Shown here: positions 37,690-45,919 of the stretch, piece by piece
Layout of the letters: each line of letters begins with the position of its first letter
Numbering within the stretch: the first letter of the stretch is position 1
Assembly: GCF_028714975.1 (NCBI RefSeq)
Contig: NZ_JAQTLH010000002.1
Span: forward strand, 1-64,000
Reading direction: 5' to 3'
DNA length: 64,000 nucleotides
From: Sulfurimonas sp.
GTDB lineage: Bacteria; Campylobacterota; Campylobacteria; Campylobacterales; Sulfurimonadaceae
Translations under genes and position numbers: made by a program
The notes under the pieces: generated by a model
Databases searched by the model: none
What the model was told of the DNA's origin: nothing
The model's input: only the letters and a program-made list of their open reading frames with translations

Positions 37690-38622
37690 ATGCAAGATAT
37701 TCCACATATTCCAGTTCTTTATAGGGAAGTTTTAGAAATTTTCAGTGATATAAAAAGCGGAGTTATTATCGACTGTACTATGGGATATGGCGGACACTCT
37801 TCGATGGTTCTTGAGGCAAATCCGTATATAAAACTAATTGCAATAGACCAAGATCAGAGTGCAATAGATTTTTCCACCAAAAGACTTGAACCTTATAAAG
37901 ATAGAGTAGTTATTAAAAAAGGTCGTTTTTCGTCAGTGATTAAAGATATGTTAAAAGAGTATGACATTAAAGAGATTAAAGGTATTTTAGCCGATATCGG
38001 TGTTTCATCTCTTCAGCTTGATCAAAAAGATAGAGGCTTTTCTTTCTCAAGCGATAACCTTGATATGAGAATGGATAAAGAGGCTGCTCTTAGTGCGGCA
38101 ACTGTAGTAAATGAGTATAGCACGCAGGAGTTAGAGAGAATACTTTTAGAATACGGCGAACTTAGAAACTATAAAAAAATAGCATCTTTTATCGTAAATA
38201 ACCGCCCTTTTTCTTCCGCAAAAGAGTTAAGCGAAGCTACAAAACATTTGATGCCGATTGGTAAAAAAATTCATCCTTCAACACTTCTTATGCAGGCAAT
38301 CAGGATAGAGGTAAATAATGAGCTTGGCGAGTTAGAGTCACTTTTAGATACAATAGAAGAGGCGAAGTTTCCAAATGCAAAAGTGGCTATTATCTCTTTT
38401 CATTCGTTAGAAGATAGAATCGTAAAAGATAGATTTAACAAGTGGAGAGAGAGCTGTATATGTCCGCAGGAGGCTATGAGATGTATATGCGGGGGTAATC
38501 ATTCATACGGCAGAGTTTTAACAAAAAAACCTATAACGGCAAAAGAGGATGAGTTGAAACAAAATCCAAGAAGCAGAAGTGCTAAGATGAGAGTGTTTGA
38601 AACGGATAGCGGTAATGAGTGA
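37690..38622 (+). CDS. rsmH: 16S rRNA (cytosine1402-N4)-methyltransferase
   Basis: RsmH methylates C1402 of 16S rRNA. The 310-residue enzyme begins HIPVLYREVLEIF, has the SAM motif DCTMGYGGHSSMVL, ADIGVSSLQLDQKDRGFSF, QAIRIEVNNEL and ISFHSLEDRIVK. In most bacteria it heads the division and cell wall cluster; here it is followed by only an ftsL-like gene, with an 8-base overlap. Confidence 0.95.
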   Translation: MQDIPHIPVLYREVLEIFSDIKSGVIIDCTMGYGGHSSMVLEANPYIKLIAIDQDQSAIDFSTKRLEPYKDRVVIKKGRFSSVIKDMLKEYDIKEIKGILADIGVSSLQLDQKDRGFSFSSDNLDMRMDKEAALSAATVVNEYSTQELERILLEYGELRNYKKIASFIVNNRPFSSAKELSEATKHLMPIGKKIHPSTLLMQAIRIEVNNELGELESLLDTIEEAKFPNAKVAIISFHSLEDRIVKDRFNKWRESCICPQEAMRCICGGNHSYGRVLTKKPITAKEDELKQNPRSRSAKMRVFETDSGNE

Positions 38623-38983
38623 AAAAATAGAGCTGTCGGAAAAGGTAAATATAACAATTACGAGTGAAAAAACAGAGTTGCTAAGTGAAGTTGATTTAAT
38701 AATTACGAGTGAAAAAACAGAGCTGCTTAACGAAGTAAATTTAGTTTTAAACCCAAAAGAGAGTTTAGATTTAAATTATCTTATATATATTTTGCTTAGT
38801 ATCATTTTTGTTTTGGTTGTGTTATTTCCAAAGATATATATTCAGCAGCAAATCTATTTTATGAGTAGAGATGTATCAAGATTAAAAGGGGAGTATGATA
38901 CGCTAAAAGAGGAAAACAGGCTTATAAGAAGTTCGGTTGAATCTATACGATTTAAAAACCAAGTACTTGATACGCTTTTTTAA
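38615..38983 (+). CDS. FtsL-like bitopic protein with tandem N-terminal repeats
   Basis: I start at 38615, inside the end of rsmH (ATGAGTGA overlap). The 122-residue protein has a cytosolic N-terminus made of about three 15-residue repeats (TSEKTELLSEVDLII, TSEKTELLNEVNLVL and a diverged first copy), one membrane helix (LIYILLSIIFVLVVLF) and a C-terminal coiled coil (MSRDVSRLKGEYDTLKEENRLIRSS). Topology, size and place after rsmH are those of the divisome protein FtsL, but sequence similarity cannot prove it. Confidence 0.7.
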   Translation: MSEKIELSEKVNITITSEKTELLSEVDLIITSEKTELLNEVNLVLNPKESLDLNYLIYILLSIIFVLVVLFPKIYIQQQIYFMSRDVSRLKGEYDTLKEENRLIRSSVESIRFKNQVLDTLF

Positions 38984-39025
38984 AAAGGATATTGAAATAT
39001 CAGAAAAATATAAGGTGAGCTAAAG

Positions 39026-39031
39026 TATAAT
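39026..39031 (+). promoter_or_regulatory. Candidate -10 box for tRNA-Ile2
   Basis: TATAAT lies 18 bases before the tRNA gene; no well-placed -35 box. Confidence 0.5.
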
Positions 39032-39048
39032 TCCGACCTGCAAACAGT

Positions 39049-39125
39049 GGGTTCTTAGCTCAGTTGGTTAGAGCCCCCCGCTCATAACGGGGTGGTCGAG
39101 TGTTCGAGTCACTCAGAACCCACCA
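39049..39125 (+). tRNA. tRNA with CAU anticodon, probably tRNA-Ile2
   Basis: Acceptor GGGTTCT pairs with AGAACCC; anticodon stem CCCCG/CGGGG encloses CTCATAA; variable TGGTC; discriminator A and encoded CCA. The body (TTAGCTCAG, CTCATAA, TGGTCG) resembles the lysidine-modified isoleucine tRNA more than initiator or elongator Met. The call needs TilS determinants to settle. Confidence 0.8.
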
Positions 39126-39199
39126 CTTACAAACTTCCTAAAATACGAACTTTCAAAGACTTCGCCAATTCTAATATCAAGTGCAATTTTCACCTAAAA

Positions 39200-39310
39200 T
39201 TAACTAGCTAACTTTTTACTCATTTCACTGAAAAATACTTCATATGGAGTTTTATATCCAAGCACTTTTCTAGGTCTATGGTTAAGTCTATTCTGAATCA
39301 TAAATTTAGT
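39200..39310 (-). pseudogene. IS30-family transposase, C-terminal remnant
   Basis: Read on the minus strand the frame gives KFMIQNRLNHRPRKVLGY, KTPYEVFFSEMSKKLAS and a TAA stop. The NRLNHRPRK and GYKTPYEVF run is the conserved C-terminal end of IS30-type transposases. Only about 35 codons remain; there is no catalytic core, no start and no inverted repeat. It lies 75 bases after the tRNA-Ile2 gene. Confidence 0.82.
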
Positions 39311-39311
39311 G

Positions 39312-39317
39312 TATAAT
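39312..39317 (+). promoter_or_regulatory. Candidate -10 box for the cytochrome c gene
   Basis: TATAAT 36 bases before the start at 39354, just upstream of the old transposase fragment boundary. Confidence 0.5.
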
Positions 39318-39353
39318 GCAATTTACACATATCATAAAAAAGAGGGTATTGCT

Positions 39354-39650
39354 ATGAAAAAATTAATTTTGCTAACAGCTTTTCCAATTTTAATCTTTGC
39401 ATCATCTGCACAAGATATTGTTTCAAAAGTCTGTTCTGAATGTCACGGTTCAAAAATGAATGAAAGTTGTATGGGCGTATCTAAACTTCCAAATAGTTTA
39501 TCGCAGCCGGAAATATTAGCTGCTTTAAAAGGTTATAAAGAAGGAAAAAGAAGCGAGTATAGTATGGGTAGTACAATGACTGAAAAAGTGTCAAATTTTA
39601 GCGATAGCGAACTTGAAGAATTATCAAAATATATACCGACTTTAAAATAA
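39354..39650 (+). CDS. Small periplasmic class I cytochrome c
   Basis: I start at 39354, where a signal peptide begins (KKLILLTAFPILIFASSA) after AGAGGG. The 98-residue protein has one heme site CSECH near residue 32, a following short loop with extra cysteine (NESCMG) and a late GSTM region that can supply the methionine ligand. It should carry electrons in the periplasm. The donor and acceptor are unknown. A hairpin follows the stop. Confidence 0.82.
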   Translation: MKKLILLTAFPILIFASSAQDIVSKVCSECHGSKMNESCMGVSKLPNSLSQPEILAALKGYKEGKRSEYSMGSTMTEKVSNFSDSELEELSKYIPTLK

Positions 39651-39658
39651 ACTTGAAT

Positions 39659-39679
39659 TTTAGTAAATAATTTACTAAA
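39659..39679 (+). terminator. Perfect 9-bp hairpin after the cytochrome gene
   Basis: TTTAGTAAA and TTTACTAAA pair around TAA, nine bases after the stop. All-AU except one pair, so weak. Confidence 0.5.
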
Positions 39680-39819
39680 TGTATTAAAAAACAGTTCTTA
39701 ATTCTAAAACTTAGTTGTATTTAAATTTTCCGTATATTCTAATATGTTATTATACATTTTTAATTTTTTGAACGAGTGAAAATACATAAGAATGTATAAA
39801 AAGATGTAAAGGAGAATGG

Positions 39820-40530
39820 ATGGGTAGAGCGTTTGAATATAGAAAAGCATCAAAATTAAAAAGATGGGGGGCAATGTCGACATTGTTTCCTAAATTGGGA
39901 AAAATAATTACTATGGCAGCAAAAGAGGGTGGGACGGACCCCGATATGAATGCCAAACTCCGTACGGCAATTCTTAATGCAAAAGCTGAAAATATGCCAA
40001 AAGACAATATTGAAGCGGCTATCAAAAGAGCAACTTCTAAAGATACGGCAAGTATGTTAGAGGTGAATTTTGAAGGAAAAGCTCCGCATGGAGTTCAAAT
40101 TTTTATAGAGTGTATGACTGATAACAATACAAGAACCGTCGCAAATGTAAAAAATATACTTACTAAACATGGCGGAGAGATGCTTACAAAAGGTTCGTTA
40201 GAGTTTATGTTTGACAGAAAAGCGCTTTTTGAATTTCCGTTAAAGAGTGGTATGAATTTAGAAGAACTTGAATTGGAACTTATCGATGCAGGACTAGAAG
40301 AGATAGAATCTGAAGACGGTGTTGTTATGGTAACGGCGGATTTTACAAGTTTTGGTACGATTAACAGTGCTTTAGAAAATATGGGAATCGAAATTACAAA
40401 AGCTAACTTAGAAAGAATGCCAAATTCTCCTATTTCAATTACAGAACAGCAGCAAGCAGATATAGATAAGATTTTAAATAAGCTTGAAGATGATGAGGAT
40501 GTTCAAAAAGTATTTACCAATATAGCATAA
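39820..40530 (+). CDS. YebC/PmpR-family protein
   Basis: The 236-residue protein has the conserved family opening ([23 protein letters not shown] is partly visible), the [17 protein letters not shown] and [15 protein letters not shown] regions, and [17 protein letters not shown]. Members act as transcription regulators or, as shown recently for some, relieve ribosome stalling at proline runs. Stand-alone gene, convergent with the pilus locus. Confidence 0.93.
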   Translation: MGRAFEYRKASKLKRWGAMSTLFPKLGKIITMAAKEGGTDPDMNAKLRTAILNAKAENMPKDNIEAAIKRATSKDTASMLEVNFEGKAPHGVQIFIECMTDNNTRTVANVKNILTKHGGEMLTKGSLEFMFDRKALFEFPLKSGMNLEELELELIDAGLEEIESEDGVVMVTADFTSFGTINSALENMGIEITKANLERMPNSPISITEQQQADIDKILNKLEDDEDVQKVFTNIA

Positions 40531-40564
40531 CGGCAAACATATTTTTTAAACATACTAACTGATG

Positions 40565-40585
40565 TTACGTACTTTTAGTGCGTAA
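40565..40585. terminator. Hairpin between convergent YebC gene and pilus locus
   Basis: TTACGTACT and AGTGCGTAA pair around TTT with one G-T pair, 35 bases after the YebC-family stop. Confidence 0.55.
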
Positions 40586-40613
40586 GGTCAAATACTAATA
40601 AACATAAGAAAGA

Positions 40614-40632
40614 TAGAGTAAGTTTTACTCTA
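40614..40632 (-). terminator. Perfect 8-bp hairpin at the end of the pilus locus
   Basis: TAGAGTAA and TTACTCTA pair around GTT directly after the stop of the mshG-like gene, in the right place to end the long minus-strand transcript. Confidence 0.6.
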
Positions 40633-41880
40633 CTACTTTCTTCCGTGAACTGCATTTCCCATATCCCACATAGGCAAGAAAATACCAAGAGCAAGTAAAA
40701 GAACCATAGAAGCAAGAATAAGCAACATAATAGGTTCAATCGCCTCTGCGAGCCCCTCAATAATTGCATCAAATCTCATTTTGTAGTACTCGGCAACTTT
40801 GCCTACCATGGTATCTAGTGTACCGCTATCCTCACCTGCACTAATCATTTGAATAATCATATTTTCAAATAGCCCCGTCTCTTGTAAGCCCTCATGTAAA
40901 GATGAACCTTTTTCAACAGCCATTCTTACAGAAGAGAGTCTCATTTTTAGGGGAAGACTATCTATCATCGAGATTGAAGTATCAAGTGCCTCTGCAATCG
41001 GAATTCCTGCTTTAATAAGCTCAGAAAATACAAGTGTAAAACGACTAAGTGTAGCAAACATAATAATATTTTTAATAAGATATGTTTTTAATAAAACTTG
41101 ATGCCATCCATATCTAATGTCTTTATAGTTATTTATCAGATACTTAAAGATTGAAAATGATATAACTAAAACAGCGAGTACATACAATCCGTAATTATTA
41201 AATAGATGCTCTAATTTTAATAAAATTTGTGTTGGCAATGGCAGCTCAGCATGAAGTTCTTCAAAAATTGTCTTAAATTGAGGAACAACATAAGATATTA
41301 GAACAGTAAAAGCAATAGCCATAGCTATCATAACATTTCTCGGATATGCCATTGCTTTTTTAAACTTAACAACATTTGCACGAATTTCTTCAAGCATATC
41401 GGCAAGAGAGTAGAGCGCATCATCCAAATTACCGGTTTTTTCACCGAGTTGCACCATTGCAATTGCTAAATTGCCTAATTCAAAACGGAAATTTTCCATA
41501 GATTTTGAGAGGGAGTGTCCAGAGTTAATATCTTCTGCCAGTTTGCCAAAAACTAGTTTTAAATTTTCATCAGTAGTAGATTTTGCAATTTCGTTTAGCG
41601 AATCATAAATTGAAATACCGGCATTCGTCATAACGGCTAGCTGTCTAATAGAAGCTATAAGAGCATCCGGTTTTATCTTTCTTTTTTTAACATTGCTAAG
41701 CAAATCTACTTTAAATCTCCTCCACCTTGCCTCTAGCGGTTCTTCTCCCTCCGCAATTTTAATTATTATTCCCGAATGTTTTAGTTTCATAAGCTCATTG
41801 GCTTGTTTTCTATCATCGGCATATATCCCAACTTCTTCTTTTTTACCTTTAGAAAGTATAGTTGCTATAAAGTATTTCAT
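40633..41880 (-). CDS. mshG: Pilus inner-membrane platform protein (GspF/MshG type)
   Basis: The 415-residue protein has two GspF domains, each with an AxxIRQLAVMTNAGISIYDSL-like helix pair (second: FSELIKAGIPIAEALDTS), and membrane helices near residues 180, 230 and at the C-terminus (IMLLILASMVLLLALGIFLPMW). It forms the base of type IV pilus or type II secretion machines, working with the ATPase encoded just before it. It is the last gene of the locus. The mshG symbol rests on gene order. Confidence 0.87.
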   Translation of the reverse strand: MKYFIATILSKGKKEEVGIYADDRKQANELMKLKHSGIIIKIAEGEEPLEARWRRFKVDLLSNVKKRKIKPDALIASIRQLAVMTNAGISIYDSLNEIAKSTTDENLKLVFGKLAEDINSGHSLSKSMENFRFELGNLAIAMVQLGEKTGNLDDALYSLADMLEEIRANVVKFKKAMAYPRNVMIAMAIAFTVLISYVVPQFKTIFEELHAELPLPTQILLKLEHLFNNYGLYVLAVLVISFSIFKYLINNYKDIRYGWHQVLLKTYLIKNIIMFATLSRFTLVFSELIKAGIPIAEALDTSISMIDSLPLKMRLSSVRMAVEKGSSLHEGLQETGLFENMIIQMISAGEDSGTLDTMVGKVAEYYKMRFDAIIEGLAEAIEPIMLLILASMVLLLALGIFLPMWDMGNAVHGRK

Positions 41881-43613
41881 TATTTTGCCACCCTTAAAAT
41901 TTCTTCTAAACTTGTAATGCCGGCAAGAGCTTTGCTGATACCGTTTTCAAAGATTCCTACAAATCCATCTTCAATCGCCTGAGCATGTAGAGCTTGAACC
42001 GATGCATTTTTTGCAATTAGAGATGATATTTTTTCATTTACAACTAAAACTTCACAAATCATCTCTCTGCCCATATATCCGGTCTCATTACACTCTTTGC
42101 ATCCTTTCCCAATATAAAATTTACTATCCTGAGGAACTAAATGTTTTAGCTCTTCAAGTGAAGAAATAGAAATTTTTTCCTCCGTTTTGCAATGTAAGCA
42201 AATCTTTCTAACAAGTCTTTGAGCTTGTATAGCAACTAAAGAACCGCTAATAAGATATGGAGCGACCCCCATATCTACCATACGAGTAACGGCGCTAATT
42301 GAGTCGTTTGTATGTAGCGTCGATATTACTAAGTGACCAGTTAGTGCGGCCTTTACTGCTATTTCCAGCGTTTCTGAATCACGAATTTCACCGATCATTA
42401 TTTTATCAGGATCTTGTCTTAAAATAGATCTAAGTGCAGCAGCAAAAGTTAATCCGACTTTCGGATTTACTTGTACTTGTTGAATAAGATTCATTCTATA
42501 TTCTACAGGATCTTCAACCGTAATAACCTTGTCTTCAACATTTCTAAGTTCATTTAAAGCACCGTAGAGCGTTGTTGTTTTACCGCTTCCAGTAGGACCG
42601 GTAACTAGTATGATACCGTAAGGAGTTTTAAGCGCCTTTAAAAATTTTTGATAACTCACGCTATCCATTCCAGCATCTTCAAGTTTAACAAGCGCTTTTT
42701 GTTTATCAAGCACCCTCATAACGACAGATTCGCCGTATAAGATCGGAAGCGTAGATATACGAAAATCAAACTCTTTAGAACCGACCAATGTCGAAAAACG
42801 CCCATCTTGAGGCTTTCTTTTCTCGGCGATATCAAGATTTGCAAGAAGTTTAAGCCTAGAAGCAAGCGGGGGATAAATATCTTTTTCAAAGATGAATATC
42901 TCAATAAGTTTTCCGTCAATACGAGTTCGAACAACACAATTTTTCTCTGTCGGTTCGATGTGAACATCGCTAGCACGGGCTTTAATGCAGGCATTTAAAA
43001 TAACATCAATTAAAAGCAGGATAGAAGAAGCTTCTTGTTGTTCTTCTATTGAATTGATAGAGTTTAGCTCATCTCTGATTTTTTTTACTAAACCTTTTAC
43101 GCTATCTTTTAGTTCTACTTTAAATAGATATGATTCAATCTGTTTTTTTGTTGCTACTGCTATTTTTATCGGTTTTTTTGGAAAAAGCCTTTGTACGGAC
43201 TCTTGGGCTTCAATGTTTAGCGGATCGCAAAAAGCTACGGTAATACTTAACTCATCTTCAGATATTGGCAGGGCATTATATTTTTTTAGTTGAACAAGCG
43301 ATACTTTTTCCGTAAGTCTATAGTCCATATCTATCGAATCTAAGTCAAGGAATGGAACATTTTGTTTTTGAGCTAATTTTAAGAGTACATCTTTTTCTTG
43401 GATATAGTCATAATTATTAATTATAGATAAATCATATTCACCGCTTTGTATTTTATCGACAATGAAGCGCACAAGTCTGTCCATTGTCATAAATCCGGAT
43501 ATGGTTATATCTCTTAGAATTAGATTTGTATCAAGACCTTTAGCAATTAATCTATCAACTTGACTCTTCATTATAGAGCCGTTTGCTAGTAAATCCGATG
43601 TTATCCTATCCAT
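41880..43613 (-). CDS. mshE: Pilus assembly ATPase (GspE/PilB/MshE type)
   Basis: The 577-residue hexameric ATPase has an N-terminal MshEN-like region, Walker A GPTGSGKTTTLYGAL, the aspartate box TVEDPVEYRM, Walker B MIGEIRDSETLEIA, the His box VISTLHTNDS and a zinc site of four cysteines (CLHC, CKEC). It powers pilin assembly at the platform protein. Stop and start of the neighbours touch (41880), so mshE and mshG are coupled. Confidence 0.92.
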   Translation of the reverse strand: MDRITSDLLANGSIMKSQVDRLIAKGLDTNLILRDITISGFMTMDRLVRFIVDKIQSGEYDLSIINNYDYIQEKDVLLKLAQKQNVPFLDLDSIDMDYRLTEKVSLVQLKKYNALPISEDELSITVAFCDPLNIEAQESVQRLFPKKPIKIAVATKKQIESYLFKVELKDSVKGLVKKIRDELNSINSIEEQQEASSILLLIDVILNACIKARASDVHIEPTEKNCVVRTRIDGKLIEIFIFEKDIYPPLASRLKLLANLDIAEKRKPQDGRFSTLVGSKEFDFRISTLPILYGESVVMRVLDKQKALVKLEDAGMDSVSYQKFLKALKTPYGIILVTGPTGSGKTTTLYGALNELRNVEDKVITVEDPVEYRMNLIQQVQVNPKVGLTFAAALRSILRQDPDKIMIGEIRDSETLEIAVKAALTGHLVISTLHTNDSISAVTRMVDMGVAPYLISGSLVAIQAQRLVRKICLHCKTEEKISISSLEELKHLVPQDSKFYIGKGCKECNETGYMGREMICEVLVVNEKISSLIAKNASVQALHAQAIEDGFVGIFENGISKALAGITSLEEILRVAK

Positions 43614-43621
43614 AATGTTTC

Positions 43622-44164
43622 CTACCAGTAAACATGTTTTTTAATGCTTACCGAATTATAAAATTCTTCGATAATCATTTTATCAATTTTATCATCTTTT
43701 ATAAGATAAAGTTTATATTTTAGTTTATTATCGTTTTTATCTTCAAAAATATAGAAATCTTTTCGCTCCCCTTTTTTAAGCTTAGAATAGAGATCAAAAA
43801 CTTTTGATAAAACATAATCCGTAGTCGGAAAATTTAAGGAGGATATATCATAATTATCCATTAGGGCGTGATATAGAAGTTTTTTTTGCATAAGTATAAT
43901 AGAAAAATATGAAGCATTTGAGCGTGCTTCTTGTGAAAATTTCAACGTCGTAATCGGTACGGATAAACGATCTATGTGATCAACATTTAAACAGGAGAAT
44001 GCATATAAAGATACATACTCTTCATCCTTTGAATAAGCAATAAAATTTTTAAAACCAAGTTCGCAGACATTTTCATACTCTTTTTTTTGGTAAAAATCAA
44101 GCATCTCCTGCTTTATATCTGCATATAAACTGATTGCAATTAGCGCTGCTAATAATATTTTCAT
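43622..44164 (-). CDS. Exported protein of unknown function in the pilus locus
   Basis: The 180-residue protein has a signal peptide (KILLAALIAISLYA) and a mainly helical mature part that starts DFYQKKEYENVCELGFKNF, like a single TPR-type helical hairpin. It is not recognised. It lies where MSHA loci have no gene of this kind, between the mshN-like and mshE-like genes, with a 4-base overlap upstream. It may be a lineage-specific periplasmic part. Confidence 0.6.
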   Translation of the reverse strand: MKILLAALIAISLYADIKQEMLDFYQKKEYENVCELGFKNFIAYSKDEEYVSLYAFSCLNVDHIDRLSVPITTLKFSQEARSNASYFSIILMQKKLLYHALMDNYDISSLNFPTTDYVLSKVFDLYSKLKKGERKDFYIFEDKNDNKLKYKLYLIKDDKIDKMIIEEFYNSVSIKKHVYW

Positions 44165-45111
44165 TTAAATTTTCCTAATTGAATCTCATCAAGTAACTGT
44201 TTTGCTTGCGAAGATTGTGAATGACTGATATACTTTTTAAGAGTTTCTACTGCCATATCTTTTTTGTTCATTTTTACAAGTGATTTTGAAAATATAATCC
44301 AACTCTCTTCCATATTATTATTTATTTCATTTGTTGTTAAAGCATAATTGTAAGCTTTTTCGTATTCACCTAATTGATAATATCTTTTAGCGACAAAAAG
44401 GCTCAAGGCAGGGTTGTGATTGACATTAAATCTTTTTATAACGTCTTTAATATCATCTTCATCATTATTTTTTCTTTTTATATCAATACTATTTTTATTA
44501 TCCGCTTTTGATACGGGTTCTAAACGTTCTTCTACTATTGTTGGCGGTGCAGGTACTACTACTTCTCGCTTATTTTGCGGCTGCACGGAAGTTTTTTTTA
44601 CCTCTTGCACTACAACAGGTACTACTTCTTCTTGTTTTTTCTGAGCTTCTTGAATACTTTTTTTTACCTCTTTAGGTGGAGGTGTTTGTGACTTTATATT
44701 ATTTATAAAATTCAGTGATGGAGAAAGTACAACTTTTTCTTCTGCTTTTTCTTCCGTTGGCGTAGTTTTGATATCTTCTTTAACAGCAGGTTCCTGCTTT
44801 GCTACTGTTTGTTGAGGTGTTGCAATATTCTTAGCAGCAGAATCTTGAGACGCTGCTAAAACATCATCTTTTTTAGCCATATCATTTTGAGGTGTTGGCT
44901 TTTCGATTTGTGGTACGGATTTTACAGTGCTTTCTTGTGTAATCAGTTGCTGTTGCGGCTGATGTTCAATTTTAGAATCAAAATCGTATAAAACAAAAAA
45001 AGCGATAGAAGCTGTAACAACTAGTGTACTTGCAGATATAGCAATATATGGTATTAATAACTTCTGTTTGTATTTTTTATGCCTAGTCTCTAAATCATAA
45101 ATATCAAGCAT
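44161..45111 (-). CDS. Membrane-anchored TPR protein (MshN-like)
   Basis: The 316-residue protein has one membrane helix near residues 19-42 (IPYIAISASTLVVTASIAFFVLYDF), a long Pro/Lys/Glu/Gln linker of about 150 residues and a C-terminal TPR region (FVAKRYYQLGEYEKAYNYAL; KMNKKDMAVETLKKYIS). MshN of the MSHA locus has the same layout and the same position. The linker would reach across the periplasm. It overlaps the AAA gene by 8 bases. Confidence 0.72.
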   Translation of the reverse strand: MLDIYDLETRHKKYKQKLLIPYIAISASTLVVTASIAFFVLYDFDSKIEHQPQQQLITQESTVKSVPQIEKPTPQNDMAKKDDVLAASQDSAAKNIATPQQTVAKQEPAVKEDIKTTPTEEKAEEKVVLSPSLNFINNIKSQTPPPKEVKKSIQEAQKKQEEVVPVVVQEVKKTSVQPQNKREVVVPAPPTIVEERLEPVSKADNKNSIDIKRKNNDEDDIKDVIKRFNVNHNPALSLFVAKRYYQLGEYEKAYNYALTTNEINNNMEESWIIFSKSLVKMNKKDMAVETLKKYISHSQSSQAKQLLDEIQLGKFK

Positions 45112-45919
45112 TGATTAATCCTGTGTGAATTGCGGACATCTCTATAATTGTAGTTGAAATTTCGCTTCCTTTTATTTTGATTGGATTGTTTTCTTCGTAG
45201 TGCATATATATATCAAATAGTGAATACAGCAACTTGTTTGTGTTTCTGTAGTTCCCGTTTGTCAGTTTATGAATTAGATTTACTGATTTTTGAGTAAACA
45301 TATTTGCGGTATCCAAGCAGTTTGCCTTCATCAGTTTTTTTTGAATATATATTTTTAGCTCTGAAGTTGAAGCATTGTCTAGTTTTATGCTTTCCCAAAT
45401 TCTAGTTTGAAAATGTTCTTTTGCAATCAAGTCTTCTTTTTCTGTTTTATGAAGAGCAATTACAAATTTCACCTTTCTCGTATCTGAAAGGAGTCTAATC
45501 TTTTCCATCATTGTGGTAGAGTAGAGTTGTGCTTCATCCAAAAGTATAAGTGGAGTTGCCATCTCACCAAGTTCCGTATTTTCTACTACTTTCATAAATT
45601 GCGTAAAATTCAACTCACTATCGTATTTCATATTGTATAAATCTTGAGCGAGTGTTTTGAAAAATTCACTTTCGTCCAATATGGGTGTTTTATATAAATA
45701 AGCTTTTTGGGTAGATATAAGAGTCTGGTGCAATTTTGATAAAAACATGCTCTTACCCGTACCCGGCTTACCGTACAAGAGTATCATCTTTAGCGGCTTT
45801 TCAATCGAATTTTTCAAAGATTGATAGATGCTAGATACTCTTTCAAGCTGTATGTAATCATTAGCGTTTACGGTATCTAAAAAAACATCCCTTGAGTTTT
45901 CATAGATACTCGGTTTCAA
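45104..45919 (-). CDS. ExeA/MshM-type AAA ATPase
   Basis: The 271-residue ATPase has Walker A LLYGKPGTGKSMFLSKL, Walker B TPLILLDEAQLYS and the sensor region KFVIALHKTEKED. It lacks the C-terminal peptidoglycan-binding domain of full-length GspA/ExeA, as MshM does. In related systems it helps secretin assembly or placement. It overlaps the secretin gene by 4 bases. Confidence 0.82.
   Translation of the reverse strand: MKPSIYENSRDVFLDTVNANDYIQLERVSSIYQSLKNSIEKPLKMILLYGKPGTGKSMFLSKLHQTLISTQKAYLYKTPILDESEFFKTLAQDLYNMKYDSELNFTQFMKVVENTELGEMATPLILLDEAQLYSTTMMEKIRLLSDTRKVKFVIALHKTEKEDLIAKEHFQTRIWESIKLDNASTSELKIYIQKKLMKANCLDTANMFTQKSVNLIHKLTNGNYRNTNKLLYSLFDIYMHYEENNPIKIKGSEISTTIIEMSAIHTGLINA

Noticed and set aside
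39049-39125. Call of this CAT-anticodon tRNA as methionine
   Set aside because: The body fits tRNA-Ile2 better (TTAGCTC, TGGTCG, strong GC anticodon stem), but this is kept below certainty.
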